Shown here: positions 1 to 9,074 of the stretch, in pieces
Layout: each line of letters opens with the position of its first letter
How positions within the stretch are numbered: position 1 is the stretch's first letter
Assembly: GCF_033406955.1 (NCBI RefSeq)
Contig: NZ_CP137734.1
Coordinates: 930,001 to 994,000, forward strand
Direction of reading: 5' to 3'
DNA from: Streptomyces violaceoruber
Lineage (GTDB): Bacteria > Actinomycetota > Actinomycetes > Streptomycetales > Streptomycetaceae
Length of the DNA stretch: 64,000 bases
The notes under the pieces: model-generated
What the model saw: only the letters and a program-made list of their open reading frames with translations
Told to the model about the DNA's origin: nothing
The model's database searches: none
Program-made: the position numbers and the translations under genes

Positions 1-100
1 GGAAGCGGACCATCCCGATCACACCGAGGAGGCACTGCAGGCAGCCGAGGAGCAGCAGGACGGTCCCGGCCAGGTCGGCGGCCTCGGCCCAGGCGTTCAC
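1..100 (-). CDS. mrpG: Mrp antiporter subunit G (5' end only)
   Basis: Only the first 33 codons lie in the window; the gene continues past base 1. The GTG start (100-98) overlaps the stop of the mrpF gene by four bases (GTGA). The visible N-terminus reads MNAWAEAADLAG followed by a hydrophobic stretch rich in Leu and Cys (LLLLGCLQCLLGVIGMVRF), which fits the first membrane segment of MrpG/MnhG. Its position as the last gene after mrpA-C-D-E-F supports this. Subunit G is a small membrane part of the Mrp Na+/H+ antiporter complex. Confidence 0.8.
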   Translation of the reverse strand, partial: MNAWAEAADLAGTVLLLLGCLQCLLGVIGMVRF

Positions 101-414
101 CGGTGGTCCTGCCTGCCGTCCGGGCGCACGGCGGGCCGGTCGCGCACGGCGATGAAGCGGGCGATGCCCACCGAGCCGGTGAAGCCGAGGAAGGCGAGCA
201 CCAGCATCACGGGGAAGTAGAAGGAGTCGCGGTCGTGGGCGGCCTTGACGCCGATGCCGGCGATGATGAGCGCCGCGGCCACGTCCAGGGCGACGGCGCG
301 GTCCAGCATCGAGGGGCCGTACCAGATGCGGTACAGCAGCAGTGCGCCGGCGACGAGGATCATCGCGAGCGCGGCGACGAGCAGGGCGTCTTCGACGGTG
401 TGCAGGGTGGTCAC
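97..414 (-). CDS. mrpF: Mrp antiporter subunit F
   Basis: A 105-residue small membrane protein of the Mrp/Mnh Na+(K+)/H+ antiporter. Three hydrophobic segments are visible (about residues 10-28, 40-58 and 66-86). The segment with YGPSMLDRAVALD is typical of MrpF, where a conserved Asp-Arg follows a GP-S/T motif. The hydrophilic tail after residue 90 is rich in Arg and Asp. The GTG start (414-412) overlaps the mrpE stop by four bases and its own stop overlaps mrpG in the same way, so the genes are translationally coupled. The length is usual for the family (about 90-105). Confidence 0.9.
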   Translation of the reverse strand: MTTLHTVEDALLVAALAMILVAGALLLYRIWYGPSMLDRAVALDVAAALIIAGIGVKAAHDRDSFYFPVMLVLAFLGFTGSVGIARFIAVRDRPAVRPDGRQDHR

Positions 415-1010
415 GTCGGGAGGTCACCTTCCGGTACGGGGCGGGCGGCGTCGGCGATGTCCTCGGCGGTGCCGAAGGCGCGGGCGACGAGTTCCTCCAT
501 GCGCCACACCTGCCGCTGGGCGCCCTCGATCTCGCCGGGGTTGCCCGCGTCCAGGACGTGCAGGAACAGGGTGGCCGTCGACCGGCGCACCTCGATGACG
601 GAGCCGCCCGGGACGTTGGAGACGGCGACCGCGGTGGCCGTGAGCATGAGGTCGCTGCGCACTCGCAGCGGGACGGCGACGACCGCGGCGTGGTAGGGGC
701 CCTTGGCGAAGATCTGCCGGGTGACCTCGACGCTGGACGAGAACATGTCGAACAGCAGGTAGGCCGCGAGGCGCAGCACGCCCAGGGGGTGCAGCCGGAG
801 GCCGATGTCCACGGCGGGCAGCGGGAAGGCCAGGCACAGGCAGACCGCGACGAGGACGCCGTTGACGAGGTTGGCCCAGGACGGGGTGCCCCACAGCAGG
901 AGCCAGATGACGGTGAGCCAGCCGACGAGCGGCAGGTCGAGCACGCGCCGGCCGCGGCCGACCCGGAAGGACCAGCTGTAGGGGGAACGGTCGCGGAAGA
1001 GGTTGCTCAC
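411..1010 (-). CDS. mrpE: Mrp antiporter subunit E
   Basis: A 199-residue protein of the Mrp complex. The N-terminal third has two close hydrophobic helices (LPLVGWLTVIWLLLWGTPSW and the following GVLVAVCLCLAFPLP), a third helix lies at about residues 78-92, and a soluble C-terminal domain follows. The motif VPGGSVIEVRRST in this domain matches the conserved PGT-ID-like region of MrpE/MnhE. The family is usually about 160 residues; the extra length is in the polar N-terminus and the Pro/Glu-rich C-terminus. GTGA overlaps with mrpD upstream and mrpF downstream place it in the operon. Confidence 0.9.
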   Translation of the reverse strand: MSNLFRDRSPYSWSFRVGRGRRVLDLPLVGWLTVIWLLLWGTPSWANLVNGVLVAVCLCLAFPLPAVDIGLRLHPLGVLRLAAYLLFDMFSSSVEVTRQIFAKGPYHAAVVAVPLRVRSDLMLTATAVAVSNVPGGSVIEVRRSTATLFLHVLDAGNPGEIEGAQRQVWRMEELVARAFGTAEDIADAARPVPEGDLPT

Positions 1011-2710
1011 CGGCCGAGCACCGCCTCGATGTAGGGGGTACGGGCGAGGAGCTCGGTGGCGGCGGCCTGGGTGAAGGTGGTGAGGGGGCCGCCGAGGACG
1101 GTGTAGGACAGGCCGAGGGCGACGGCGGCCCCGGTGGCCACCAGCATGGGCCAGGGCAGGTGCTTGGTGGTGGTGATGGACTGCCCGAGGAAGCCCGCGG
1201 AGACGACGGCGCCCGCGGGCACCGGCAGCCCGCTCCCGGCTTCGGCCGGCCTGCCGGAGCCGGACGCCTCTCCGGAGCCGGGCGTCTCTGCGGAGCCGGG
1301 TGCCCTCCCCTCCTCGTCGTCACCCGTCTCGTCGTCCGTGTCGTCGTCCTCGGCCGACTCCAGCACGACGCCCTCCTCCTCGGCCCCGGGCGGTGCGTCG
1401 CGCCAGAACGCGAGGTTCCAGACCTTCGCCATGACGTAGAGGGTGAGCAGGCTGGTCGCGGCGGATCCGGCGACGAGGGCCCAGGCCCAGCCGCCGCCGT
1501 CGGCGACGCCCGCGCGCATCAGGCCGAGCTTGCCGATGAATCCGGACAGCGGCGGGATGCCCGCGAGGTTCATGGCGGGCACGAAGAACAGCACGGCGAG
1601 CAGCGGCGCCGTCCTGGCCAGGCCGCCGAGGCGGGTGAGTTCCGTGGTGCCGTCGCGCCGCTCGATGAGTCCGGCGACGAGGAACAGGGTGGTCTGCACG
1701 GTGATGTGGTGGGCCACGTACACGATCGCGCCACTGATCCCGCCGCCGCCCGCGAGGGCGATGCCGAAGACCATGTAGCCGATGTGGCTGATGAGCGTGA
1801 AGGACAGCACCCGCTTCAGGTCGGTCTGGGCGACGGCGCCGAGGATGCCGACGACCATGGAGGCGAGCGCGGCGAGCATCAGCAGGTCGCCCAGGCGGTG
1901 GCCGGGGAAGAGCAGGGTCTGGGTGCGCAGCATCGAGTACACGCCGACCTTGGTCAGCAGTCCGGCGAAGACCGCGGTGACGGGCGCGGGCGCGGTGGGA
2001 TAGGAGTCGGGCAGCCAGGCGGCGAGCGGGAACACCGCCGCCTTGATCGCGAAGACGGTCAGCAGCATCGCCTCCAGCAGCGTGCGCACGCCGGGCGGCA
2101 CCTCCTGGAGCCGCTCGGCGAGTTGGGCGAGGTTCACGGTGCCCGCGACCGCGTAGGTCATGGCGATGGCGACCAGGAAGAGCACGGAGGAGAACAGCGA
2201 GATGATCACGTATGTCGATCCGGCCCGGATGCGGGTCGCGGTGCCGCCGATGGTGAGCAGGACGAAGCTGGCGACGAGCATGATCTCGAAGCCGACGTAG
2301 AGGTTGACGAGGTCGCCGGCGAGGAAGGTGCAGGAGACGCCCGCCACGAGGATGAGGTAGGCGGGGTGGAACACGCCGACCGGCGCCTGGTCGTCGCGGT
2401 CGGCCATGCCCTGGCCCAGCGAGTACACGAGGACGAGCAGGGTGACGGCGCTGGAGACGGTGAGCATCAGGCCCGCCAGGCGGTCGGCGACCAGGGTGAT
2501 GCCGACCGGCGGTGCGAAGTCGCCGAGGTGCACGCTGAGCGGGCCGTGGCGGTCGGCGGACACCATGAGCACCACGGAGAGCACCAGCACCGCGCCGAGC
2601 ACGGCGATGCTGATGAAGCGCTGGAACCGGTGCAGCCGGGGCCCGATGGCCAGCTTCAGGCCGGTGACGCACAGGGGGAGCACAACGGGGAGCGGAACGA
2701 GCGCGTTCAT
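1007..2710 (-). CDS. mrpD: Mrp antiporter subunit D (proton-conducting membrane subunit)
   Basis: A 567-residue polytopic protein homologous to the NuoM/NuoN subunits of respiratory complex I. The proton_antipo_M core is clear: a conserved glutamate in the helix with YVGFEIMLVASFVL, a lysine in the helix with AIKAAVFPLAAWLPDSYPTA, and LKRVLSFTLISHIGYM. Near residues 435-500, between the last membrane helices, there is a low-complexity insertion rich in Glu, Asp, Gly and Ser (for example EDDDTDDETGDDEEG) that ordinary MrpD proteins of about 490-510 residues lack. The ATG start at 2710 overlaps the mrpC stop. MrpD is thought to be one of two ion-pumping subunits, with MrpA. Confidence 0.93.
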   Translation of the reverse strand: MNALVPLPVVLPLCVTGLKLAIGPRLHRFQRFISIAVLGAVLVLSVVLMVSADRHGPLSVHLGDFAPPVGITLVADRLAGLMLTVSSAVTLLVLVYSLGQGMADRDDQAPVGVFHPAYLILVAGVSCTFLAGDLVNLYVGFEIMLVASFVLLTIGGTATRIRAGSTYVIISLFSSVLFLVAIAMTYAVAGTVNLAQLAERLQEVPPGVRTLLEAMLLTVFAIKAAVFPLAAWLPDSYPTAPAPVTAVFAGLLTKVGVYSMLRTQTLLFPGHRLGDLLMLAALASMVVGILGAVAQTDLKRVLSFTLISHIGYMVFGIALAGGGGISGAIVYVAHHITVQTTLFLVAGLIERRDGTTELTRLGGLARTAPLLAVLFFVPAMNLAGIPPLSGFIGKLGLMRAGVADGGGWAWALVAGSAATSLLTLYVMAKVWNLAFWRDAPPGAEEEGVVLESAEDDDTDDETGDDEEGRAPGSAETPGSGEASGSGRPAEAGSGLPVPAGAVVSAGFLGQSITTTKHLPWPMLVATGAAVALGLSYTVLGGPLTTFTQAAATELLARTPYIEAVLGR

Positions 2711-3471
2711 CCGGTTCCTTCCGTGCCGGCGCCGCCCGGGTCGTCGGGCTGGTCGGGCGGCGGGTGGCAGGAGTCCTCGCCGGGGAGCGAGTCGGGCTCG
2801 CGGCCGGTCTCCTCGGGGTCGTTGGAGGGTCCGGCGACCCGTGCGGGGGCCGGCGCGGGGCGGCCCGCGGCATCGGTGGAGCCCAGCTCGCGGCCCTCCC
2901 GGTAGTCCTCGGGGTCGGCGCCGAGGATGTCGTTCCAGAGATTCCCGGAGACGTCGTTGGCGCGGGCCTGGTAGGCGCGTTCCTCGCGGACCCGTCGGCG
3001 CAGCCGTCTGCGGGCGGCCCGGTAGCGGGCGCGCTGCTCGGCGTCGGCGCCGCCGTCCCCGGCGCGGGCCTCGCGGTAGCGGTCGCGCAGTTCGCCGCGC
3101 CGGTCGAGGAACTCGGCGCGCAGGGCGACCAGCCGGTCCTCGGTGTCGTCGCTGATCTCGTCGGAACCGGTGACCTGGTGGCTGCGGTAGGCCATGGCGA
3201 GCAGGAAGGCGGTGGTGGCCAGGGTGATGACGATCGCGGTCAGGGCGATGGCCTGGGGCAGCGGGTCGGTGACGCGGTTGCGGATGATGTGCGGGTAGAG
3301 CAGGGGTGCCTCGCCCGCGCTGCCGGTGGCGGCCAGGACCAGCAGGTTGACGCCGTTGCCGAGGACAACGGCGCCGAGCAGGATCCGGGTCAGGGACCGG
3401 GTCAGCAGCAGGGTGGCGCCGACGGCGTTGAGGACGGCGGCGGCCACCAGCAGGGACAGGCTCACGGTCAT
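2707..3471 (-). CDS. mrpC: Mrp antiporter subunit C with a long charged C-terminal extension
   Basis: A 254-residue protein. The first 110 residues are a normal MrpC (NuoK-like): three membrane helices, the motif ILLGAVVLGNGVNLLVL, and the PQAIALTAIVITLATTAFLLA helix followed by the usual YRSHQVTGSDE end. Family members normally stop there (about 113-125 residues). Here about 140 further residues follow, first an Arg/Glu-rich, probably helical stretch (about 120-190), then a Pro/Asp/Gly-rich tail. The ATG at 3471 overlaps the mrpA stop (ATGA) and the stop overlaps mrpD. The extension is probably cytoplasmic; its role is unknown. Confidence 0.92.
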   Translation of the reverse strand: MTVSLSLLVAAAVLNAVGATLLLTRSLTRILLGAVVLGNGVNLLVLAATGSAGEAPLLYPHIIRNRVTDPLPQAIALTAIVITLATTAFLLAMAYRSHQVTGSDEISDDTEDRLVALRAEFLDRRGELRDRYREARAGDGGADAEQRARYRAARRRLRRRVREERAYQARANDVSGNLWNDILGADPEDYREGRELGSTDAAGRPAPAPARVAGPSNDPEETGREPDSLPGEDSCHPPPDQPDDPGGAGTEGTG

Positions 3472-6371
3472 GCGCGGCCCGCCTCCGGGCGCGGGGCGGC
3501 CCGTTCGATCTGGCGGTCGATGCGGGCGCCGAGGGCCCGCACGATGTCCAGGACCACGCCGAGCACCAGCAGGTAGACCCCGCAGTCGAAGAGGACGGCG
3601 GTGGACAGGTGGGCGTCGCCCCACACGGGCAGGTGGCCGTGCCAGGTCCAGCCGTGCAGCACGGTGCCCTCGCCGAGGCCGCCGAGCGCGACCCCGGTGG
3701 ACAGGAACAGGCCGAGACCGGTGAACACGCCGGGTTTGAAGGGCACGGCGTCGGCGAGTTCGTGGCGGCCGCCGGCGAGGTAGCGGGCGATGAAGGCGAC
3801 GCCCGCGGTCAGGCCCGCGACGAAGCCGCCGCCCGGCAGGTTCTCCGCGCACAGCAGCAGGTAGACGGAGAGGACGAGGACGGGGTGGAAGATGAGGCGG
3901 GCGACCACCTCCAGGACGAGGGAGCGGCGCTCGGGGGCGAGGGTGGCGCTGGCGGCGAGCCAGGTCCGCTCGGGTCCGCCCTCGTCGCCGGTGGGCAGCC
4001 CTGCCGACTCGTAGCGGCTCGCCCGCCAGGCGGTGCGCAGTCCGGCGTGCGGGTGGTCCCCGGGCAGCGGCAGTACGGGCTGTTCGGCGCCGTCGGCGCG
4101 GCGGTGCAGGTAGATGAGGCTGGTGACGCCGATCGCGGCGGCGGCGAGCACCGCGGACTCCCCCATGGTGTCCCAGGCCCGCAGGTCGACGAGGATCGTC
4201 GCGACGACGTCCTTCAGGCCGTGGTGCGCGGTCTCCTCGACCATCGCCGCTCCCGCGCTGTCGGCCCGGCGGTGCCCCGCCATGATCCAGACGACGACGG
4301 CGACGGCGGCGCCGCCCGCGAGGGCAACCGGCATCCGCAGCAGGCGCCGCCACCGGCTGAAGTTCTCCTCGAAGCGCACCGGCATCCGGCGCAGCACCAG
4401 CACGAAGACGATCATCGAGACGGTCTCCACGCAGAACTGGGTGAGTGCGAGGTCGGGCGCGCCCTGGGCGACGAAGAGCAGCGCGGTGCCGTATCCGGTG
4501 AGACCGGCGAAGACGACGGCCTTCATCCGGCGCCGCACGCCCAGGCACAGCAGGGCCGCCGCGCAGGTCAGCAGGGCGACGGCGGCCTGGGCGGGGTGGT
4601 CCCACAGGCGCGGGGCGGGCACGTCCGTCCAGGGTTCGTCCGCGACGAGCACGGCGATCTGTCCGGCGAGGACGACGCTCATGGTCGTGACGAGGTACAC
4701 CGACAGCGAGCCGCGCTGCACGAATCCGGTGCACTGGAGGGCGGTGCGCTCCAGGGCGAGCAGCATCCGTCCGAAGACGAGGTCCGCGGAACGCCAGGCG
4801 AGCCGCTGACCGGCCCGGGTGACGGGGCTCGCGGCGAGGAAGAGCAGGACGCCGCCCGCCCAGGCGGCGCCGGACAGGCCGAGGGCGAGGCCCGCCCCGT
4901 GCCACAGCGCCAGGTGGTACGGGTGGGCGGGCGCGGGGAACTGCCCGGCGTAGGTGCCCAGCAGTCCCTGGAGCCAGGACACTCCGGGGCCGAGGACGAG
5001 GCAGGCGAGGGCGAGCACGGCGGGCGGCGCGAGGAAGGCCGCCGGGACGGGGTGCGCGGTGGTGTCGGGGAGGCCGGGCTTGCGGGCGAAGGCGCCCCAC
5101 AGGTAGCGCAGGGTGTAGGCGGTGGTCAGGGCCGAGCCCACGACGGCCGCGGCCAGGGCCCAGCGGTCACCGGTGCTCCCGTCCAGGAGCGCCTGGAAGG
5201 CGGCCTCCTTGGCACTGAAGCCGAGCAGGGGCGGCACGGCGGCCATGGACGCTCCGGCGAGCACGGCGACGGCGCACACGGCGGGCAGCCGGCGGCCGAG
5301 TCCGGAGAGCTTGCGCAGGTCGCGGGTGCCGGTGGCGTGGTCCACGATGCCGGTGACCAGGAAGAGCGGCGCCTTGAACAGGGCGTGGCCGAGGATCATG
5401 GCGGTGGCGGCGAGGCCGGTGTCGTGGCGGCCCGCGCCGGTGAGGACGGTGAGGAGGCCGAGCTGGCTGACGGTGCCGTAGGCGAGGACGAGTTTCAGGT
5501 CGTGCAGCCGCAGCGCCCGCCAGCCGCCGAGCAGCATCGTGACCGAACCGAGGACGAGCAGGAGCGGGCGCCAGGGCGTGACGTCGGCGAAGGCGGGGGC
5601 GAGCCGGGCGACGAGGTACACGCCGGCCTTGACCATCGCGGCGGCGTGCAGGTAGGCGCTGACGGGGGTGGGTGCGGCCATGGCGTTGGGCAGCCAGAGG
5701 CTGAAGGGCCAGATCGCGGACTTGGACAGGGCGCCGACGAGGATCAGCACGACCGCCGTGGACAGCGCGGCCGACGGGGCCGGCGGGTCGGCCAGGATCG
5801 CCGAGACGCGGTAGGTGCCCGCCTCGTGCCCCAGGAGCAGGAAGCCGACGAGCATGGTCAGTCCGCCGAGCGCGGTGACCGTCAGGGCCTGCAGGGCGCT
5901 GCGCCGGTTCCGCTTGTGGTCGCTGGTCTGGCCGATCAGCAGGTAGGAGAAGACGGTCGTCAGTTCCCAGAAGATGTAGAGCAGGACGAGGTCGTCGGCG
6001 AGGACGAGCCCGAGCATGGCCCCGGTGAAGGCGAGGAGGTTTCCGGCGAACCTGCCGAGCTGTCGGGAGCGGTCGTCGAAGTAGGAGGCGCAGTAGACCA
6101 GCACGAGCGTGCCCACGCCCGCGGCGAGCAGCACCATGAGTTCGGCGAGGGCGTCCAGCCGCAGCGCCCAGTCCACGTGGTAGGTGGGCAGCCAGCGCCA
6201 CACGGCGGTGTCGGCGCCGCCCGCGGCCGTCGTGCTCCACCGGGTGGCGGCCCAGGCGGTCGCCGCGGCGGGCGGCAGGGCCAGCACGAGGAAGGCTCGG
6301 GTCCCGCACCATCTCACCAACGGCGCGGCGAACAGCGCGAGCGCGAAGTGGCAGAGGATGAGCGCGGACAC
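3468..6371 (-). CDS. mrpA: Mrp antiporter subunit A, fused A/B form
   Basis: A 967-residue polytopic protein, the largest Mrp subunit, related to NuoL. The N-terminal two thirds carry the antiporter core (helix with LVLLYIFWELTTVFSYLLIG including the conserved Glu, and SKSAIWPFSLWLPNAMAAPTP with the conserved Lys). The last 150 residues are an MrpB domain (SVYLLLCAENLPGGGFVAGL with its GGGFVAG motif), which explains why no separate mrpB precedes mrpC. The start is GTG at 6371; no in-frame ATG or GTG lies just upstream and no strong ribosome binding site is seen. A small inverted repeat (CCCGA/TCGGG around GATATATC, 6371-6390) touches the start and could be a control site. This is the first gene of the operon. 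Confidence 0.93.
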   Translation of the reverse strand: MSALILCHFALALFAAPLVRWCGTRAFLVLALPPAAATAWAATRWSTTAAGGADTAVWRWLPTYHVDWALRLDALAELMVLLAAGVGTLVLVYCASYFDDRSRQLGRFAGNLLAFTGAMLGLVLADDLVLLYIFWELTTVFSYLLIGQTSDHKRNRRSALQALTVTALGGLTMLVGFLLLGHEAGTYRVSAILADPPAPSAALSTAVVLILVGALSKSAIWPFSLWLPNAMAAPTPVSAYLHAAAMVKAGVYLVARLAPAFADVTPWRPLLLVLGSVTMLLGGWRALRLHDLKLVLAYGTVSQLGLLTVLTGAGRHDTGLAATAMILGHALFKAPLFLVTGIVDHATGTRDLRKLSGLGRRLPAVCAVAVLAGASMAAVPPLLGFSAKEAAFQALLDGSTGDRWALAAAVVGSALTTAYTLRYLWGAFARKPGLPDTTAHPVPAAFLAPPAVLALACLVLGPGVSWLQGLLGTYAGQFPAPAHPYHLALWHGAGLALGLSGAAWAGGVLLFLAASPVTRAGQRLAWRSADLVFGRMLLALERTALQCTGFVQRGSLSVYLVTTMSVVLAGQIAVLVADEPWTDVPAPRLWDHPAQAAVALLTCAAALLCLGVRRRMKAVVFAGLTGYGTALLFVAQGAPDLALTQFCVETVSMIVFVLVLRRMPVRFEENFSRWRRLLRMPVALAGGAAVAVVVWIMAGHRRADSAGAAMVEETAHHGLKDVVATILVDLRAWDTMGESAVLAAAAIGVTSLIYLHRRADGAEQPVLPLPGDHPHAGLRTAWRASRYESAGLPTGDEGGPERTWLAASATLAPERRSLVLEVVARLIFHPVLVLSVYLLLCAENLPGGGFVAGLTAGVAFIARYLAGGRHELADAVPFKPGVFTGLGLFLSTGVALGGLGEGTVLHGWTWHGHLPVWGDAHLSTAVLFDCGVYLLVLGVVLDIVRALGARIDRQIERAAPRPEAGRA

Positions 6372-6430
6372 CCGACAGTGATATATCGGGCATCTCGCCT
6401 GAGCGTCCAGGCACGCCGCAGGGAGAACAA

Positions 6431-6470
6431 TCGAGGGGCGGTTTCGGATCTCTCCGAAACCGCCCCTCGA
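6431..6470 (-). terminator. Strong hairpin terminator after tRNA-Pro
   Basis: A perfect inverted repeat: 17-base arms at 6431-6447 and 6454-6470 with a 6-base loop. It lies 17 bases beyond the 3' end of tRNA-Pro and before the mrp operon, both read leftward. No long T-run follows, as is common in Streptomyces. Confidence 0.85.
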
Positions 6471-6487
6471 TCAACGACTGTCTCCAG

Positions 6488-6561
<74 letters not shown>

Positions 6562-6681
6562 TTACCCGCCTGACCTGGGGTTTCCCCCGGCCGAACGCGC
6601 AGGAAAACCATACCGCACTCGGGCCGGTGGTCGCGCACCGCTTTTCCGGGGCGCGGTCCGCCGGCGCCCGCTCCGGTGACG

Positions 6682-7986
6682 TCAGCACTTCTGCGCGCGG
6701 GACGGCTCGGCCGCGGCGGCCGCGGTCCCGCTCGAGCCCGCGGCGGCCGCGTCCACCCGCACCAGTCCGCGCACCGCCGGTATCAGGAGCAGGGCGGCGC
6801 ACACGGCGAAGCTGGTGACCCCCGCGACGAGCAGTACCCGGTCGGCGCCGAGGGCGGCGGCGGCCGGACCCGCGAGCGCCTGGCCGACCGGCATCATCGC
6901 CAGCGAGCCCGCCACGTCGTAGGCGTGGATGCGGTTGAGGACGTCCGGCGGGACCTGGGTCTGCACGCTGGTCGCCCACATCACGCCCCAGAAGGACATG
7001 CCGGCCCCGGCGACGGCGGCGCCGGCCGCCATGGCGGGGACGCCGAGCCCGGCGCCGACGCTCGCGGGGAAGGCGGCGAAGCCGACGAGGGCGATCGCGC
7101 CGGCCCGGAGCATGCGCACCGGCCGCAGCCGCAGGGCGAGGAGGCCGCCCACGACGGTTCCCGCGCCCAGGGCGGAGTTGACCAGTCCGTAGGCGCGGGG
7201 GCCGTGCTCCCCCACCACCTCGGTGGCGACCAGCGGCACGGTCGGACCCCAGACGGCGATCATGTAGACGCACCAGACGGCTATGACGTTCCACAGCCAC
7301 CGGCGCGCGAGGAACTCCCGCCACCCCTGGACCAGGTCGGCGCGGAAGGCCTTGCTCCCGCGGCCGGAGACCGCCCGGCTCCCCGGCGCGGGCGGGGGCA
7401 GCCGGAGCAGCAGCAGGCACAGGGCGCTGACCGCGTAGGTGGTGGCGTGCGCGGCGAAGACACCGCCCGGTGAGGCGAAGCCGACCAGGAGGCCGGCCAC
7501 GGCGGGTCCGGCGAGCTGGGCGGCGGACTCGGCGACGCGTATCGCGCCGTTGGCTCCCTGGACGTCGGAGGCGAGCCGGGGCACGGTGCTGGCGACGCCG
7601 GGCTGGAAGACGGCGCCCGCGACGCCGTTGGCGAAGCCGATGGCGCAGATCTGCCAGAGCACGACGTGCCCGGAGAAGAAGAGCGCGGCGGCCAGGGCCT
7701 GGGTGCCGAGCCGTACCAGGTCGGCGCCGATCATGAGCTTGCGGGTGCTGAAGCGGTCGGCGAGGACTCCGCCGAAGACGACCAGACCGGCGAAGGCGGC
7801 GGCCGTCGCGGCCATGGCGAGACCGACCGCGCCCGCCCCGTACCCGTGCTGGAGCAGTCCGGCGGCGAGCGCGACGGGCAGCATGGTGTCGCCGAGGCGG
7901 GCCACGGCCCGGGCGGCGAAGAACAGCGCGAAGTCCCGCGACCAGACGGCTCGCGCCGCCGTCGGCCGCAATGACGTACCGGCCAT
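6682..7986 (-). CDS. MFS transporter (efflux type)
   Basis: A 434-residue protein with about 12 hydrophobic segments and the layout of an MFS exporter of the MFS_3/enterobactin-exporter-like group. The first helix follows WSRDFALFFAARAVARLGDTM, typical of this group in actinomycetes. A loop motif between helices 2 and 3 reads GGVLADRFSTRKLMIGADL, the MFS signature G-x3-D-R. The ATG at 7986 was chosen because a strong GGAGGGGAG stands 8-14 bases upstream; a longer frame adds ten residues without support. It is monocistronic. The substrate cannot be told from the sequence; drug, peptide or siderophore export are possible. Confidence 0.88.
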   Translation of the reverse strand: MAGTSLRPTAARAVWSRDFALFFAARAVARLGDTMLPVALAAGLLQHGYGAGAVGLAMAATAAAFAGLVVFGGVLADRFSTRKLMIGADLVRLGTQALAAALFFSGHVVLWQICAIGFANGVAGAVFQPGVASTVPRLASDVQGANGAIRVAESAAQLAGPAVAGLLVGFASPGGVFAAHATTYAVSALCLLLLRLPPPAPGSRAVSGRGSKAFRADLVQGWREFLARRWLWNVIAVWCVYMIAVWGPTVPLVATEVVGEHGPRAYGLVNSALGAGTVVGGLLALRLRPVRMLRAGAIALVGFAAFPASVGAGLGVPAMAAGAAVAGAGMSFWGVMWATSVQTQVPPDVLNRIHAYDVAGSLAMMPVGQALAGPAAAALGADRVLLVAGVTSFAVCAALLLIPAVRGLVRVDAAAAGSSGTAAAAAEPSRAQKC

Positions 7987-8138
7987 CCCGTGCTCTCCCC
8001 TCCCCTTGCGCCCCACCCCTGCGCCCGCCTGCCCTCCCGTGGCACCGTGCGTCCGGCAGCCGGAACCCCCCTCCGGTCCCGGCTGTCACGCACGTCTTCG
8101 GATCATGCCACGGGGCACTGACAACGCCCGAGGGGTTT

Positions 8139-8498
8139 TCAGCCCCCGGCGGGCAGCCCCAGCCGGGGGTGGGCCTCCAGCAGCCTGGTTGGGGCCGCCT
8201 GGCGCCAGGAGTCGGCGAGGATGTCGCGCAGCTCGTCCTCGACCTCCAGGGCGGCGAGCCTGGCCCGCACCCAGGCGAACTGGGCCTCGTGCGCGGCGAT
8301 CCAGAACTTGTCCGGCTCGGCCAGCACCAGTTCGTCGCGCTCCTCCTTCGGGCAGCGCACCGCGAGCGAGGTCTCGTCCTCGGGCAGCGTGGCGAACATC
8401 TTCCCCGCGACCCGGAAGGTGGGCATGCTCCAGGCGGTCTTCTCCGTCGTGTCCGGCAGGGACAGGGCGATACGGCGTACGTCTTCTGCGTCCGGCAT
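8139..8498 (-). CDS. MmcQ/YjbR-family protein
   Basis: A 119-residue protein of the MmcQ/YjbR (CyaY-fold) family. Diagnostic parts are the N-terminal PDAEDVRRIALSLPDTTEK, the WSMPTFRVAGKMFATLPED strand and the C-terminal WVRARLAALEVEDELRDIL helix. Some members bind DNA, but the role is not established. The ATG at 8498 starts the family-like sequence; a TTG at 8528 directly after the stop of the acetyltransferase gene, or a GTG at 8522, would add eight to ten residues, and no clear ribosome binding site decides. It lies downstream of and close to the GNAT gene, so it is probably co-transcribed. Confidence 0.82.
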   Translation of the reverse strand: MPDAEDVRRIALSLPDTTEKTAWSMPTFRVAGKMFATLPEDETSLAVRCPKEERDELVLAEPDKFWIAAHEAQFAWVRARLAALEVEDELRDILADSWRQAAPTRLLEAHPRLGLPAGG

Positions 8499-8528
8499 GA
8501 CAGGCACGGTAGCCGCCGCCACCGACAA

Positions 8529-9074
8529 TCACCCGGCGGCGGCGTGGGCGCCCACCCGCTCCCCGACCTGCTTGAAGTAGAGCGTCGTCGGCCGCAGTTC
8601 CCCGCCCGGGTCCGCCGCGTAGTCCGGGATCGTGCCGGCTCGGGTCCACCCGGCGGACCGGTACAGGTGCTCGGCCGGGCTGCCGGTCTCGGTGTCCAGG
8701 TGGAGCAGGGTGATCCCGGCCGCCGCGGCCGCCTCCTCGGCGGTGGCCAGCAGCCGGCGGCCCACTCCCCGGCCGCGGACCGAGCGGGACACCATGAGCT
8801 TGACCAGCTCCGCGCGGTGGCGGCTGTTGGGCTTGTCCGGCAGGGCGAGGCTCACCGTCCCGGTCACCCGCTCCCCCTCCCGCGCCACCCAGACGGCGAG
8901 CTGCCCGGCGGCCACGGCGGCGGCCCGCCCCCGCCACCAGTGCGCGGCCTCCGCGTGAGTGAGCGGGGCGAGGAAGCCTACGGAGGCGCCGCCCGCGACG
9001 GTGTCGGCCAGCAGACCGGCCAGGCCGTCCAGCAGCGCCGTCACCCCGTGCTCGTCGACCCGGTCCACGTTCAC
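8529..9074 (-). CDS. GNAT-family N-acetyltransferase
   Basis: A 181-residue GCN5-related acetyltransferase, which transfers acetyl from acetyl-CoA to an amine. Motif A is seen in LVKLMVSRSVRGRGVGRRLL (acetyl-CoA pyrophosphate loop R-G-x-G-x-G/R). A later LLHLDTETGSPAEHLYRSAGW is the typical end of the fold (Y-x-x-x-G-W). The GTG at 9074 overlaps the stop of the XRE-cupin gene (GTGA). This was preferred to a longer frame running into that gene. The coupling to the regulator suggests joint control; the substrate is unknown. Confidence 0.88.
   Translation of the reverse strand: MNVDRVDEHGVTALLDGLAGLLADTVAGGASVGFLAPLTHAEAAHWWRGRAAAVAAGQLAVWVAREGERVTGTVSLALPDKPNSRHRAELVKLMVSRSVRGRGVGRRLLATAEEAAAAAGITLLHLDTETGSPAEHLYRSAGWTRAGTIPDYAADPGGELRPTTLYFKQVGERVGAHAAAG

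Noticed and set aside
6371..6390. Inverted repeat around GATATATC at the mrpA start as a regulator site.
   Set aside because: Arms of only five bases and overlap with the start codon; too weak to list as a site, only noted with mrpA.
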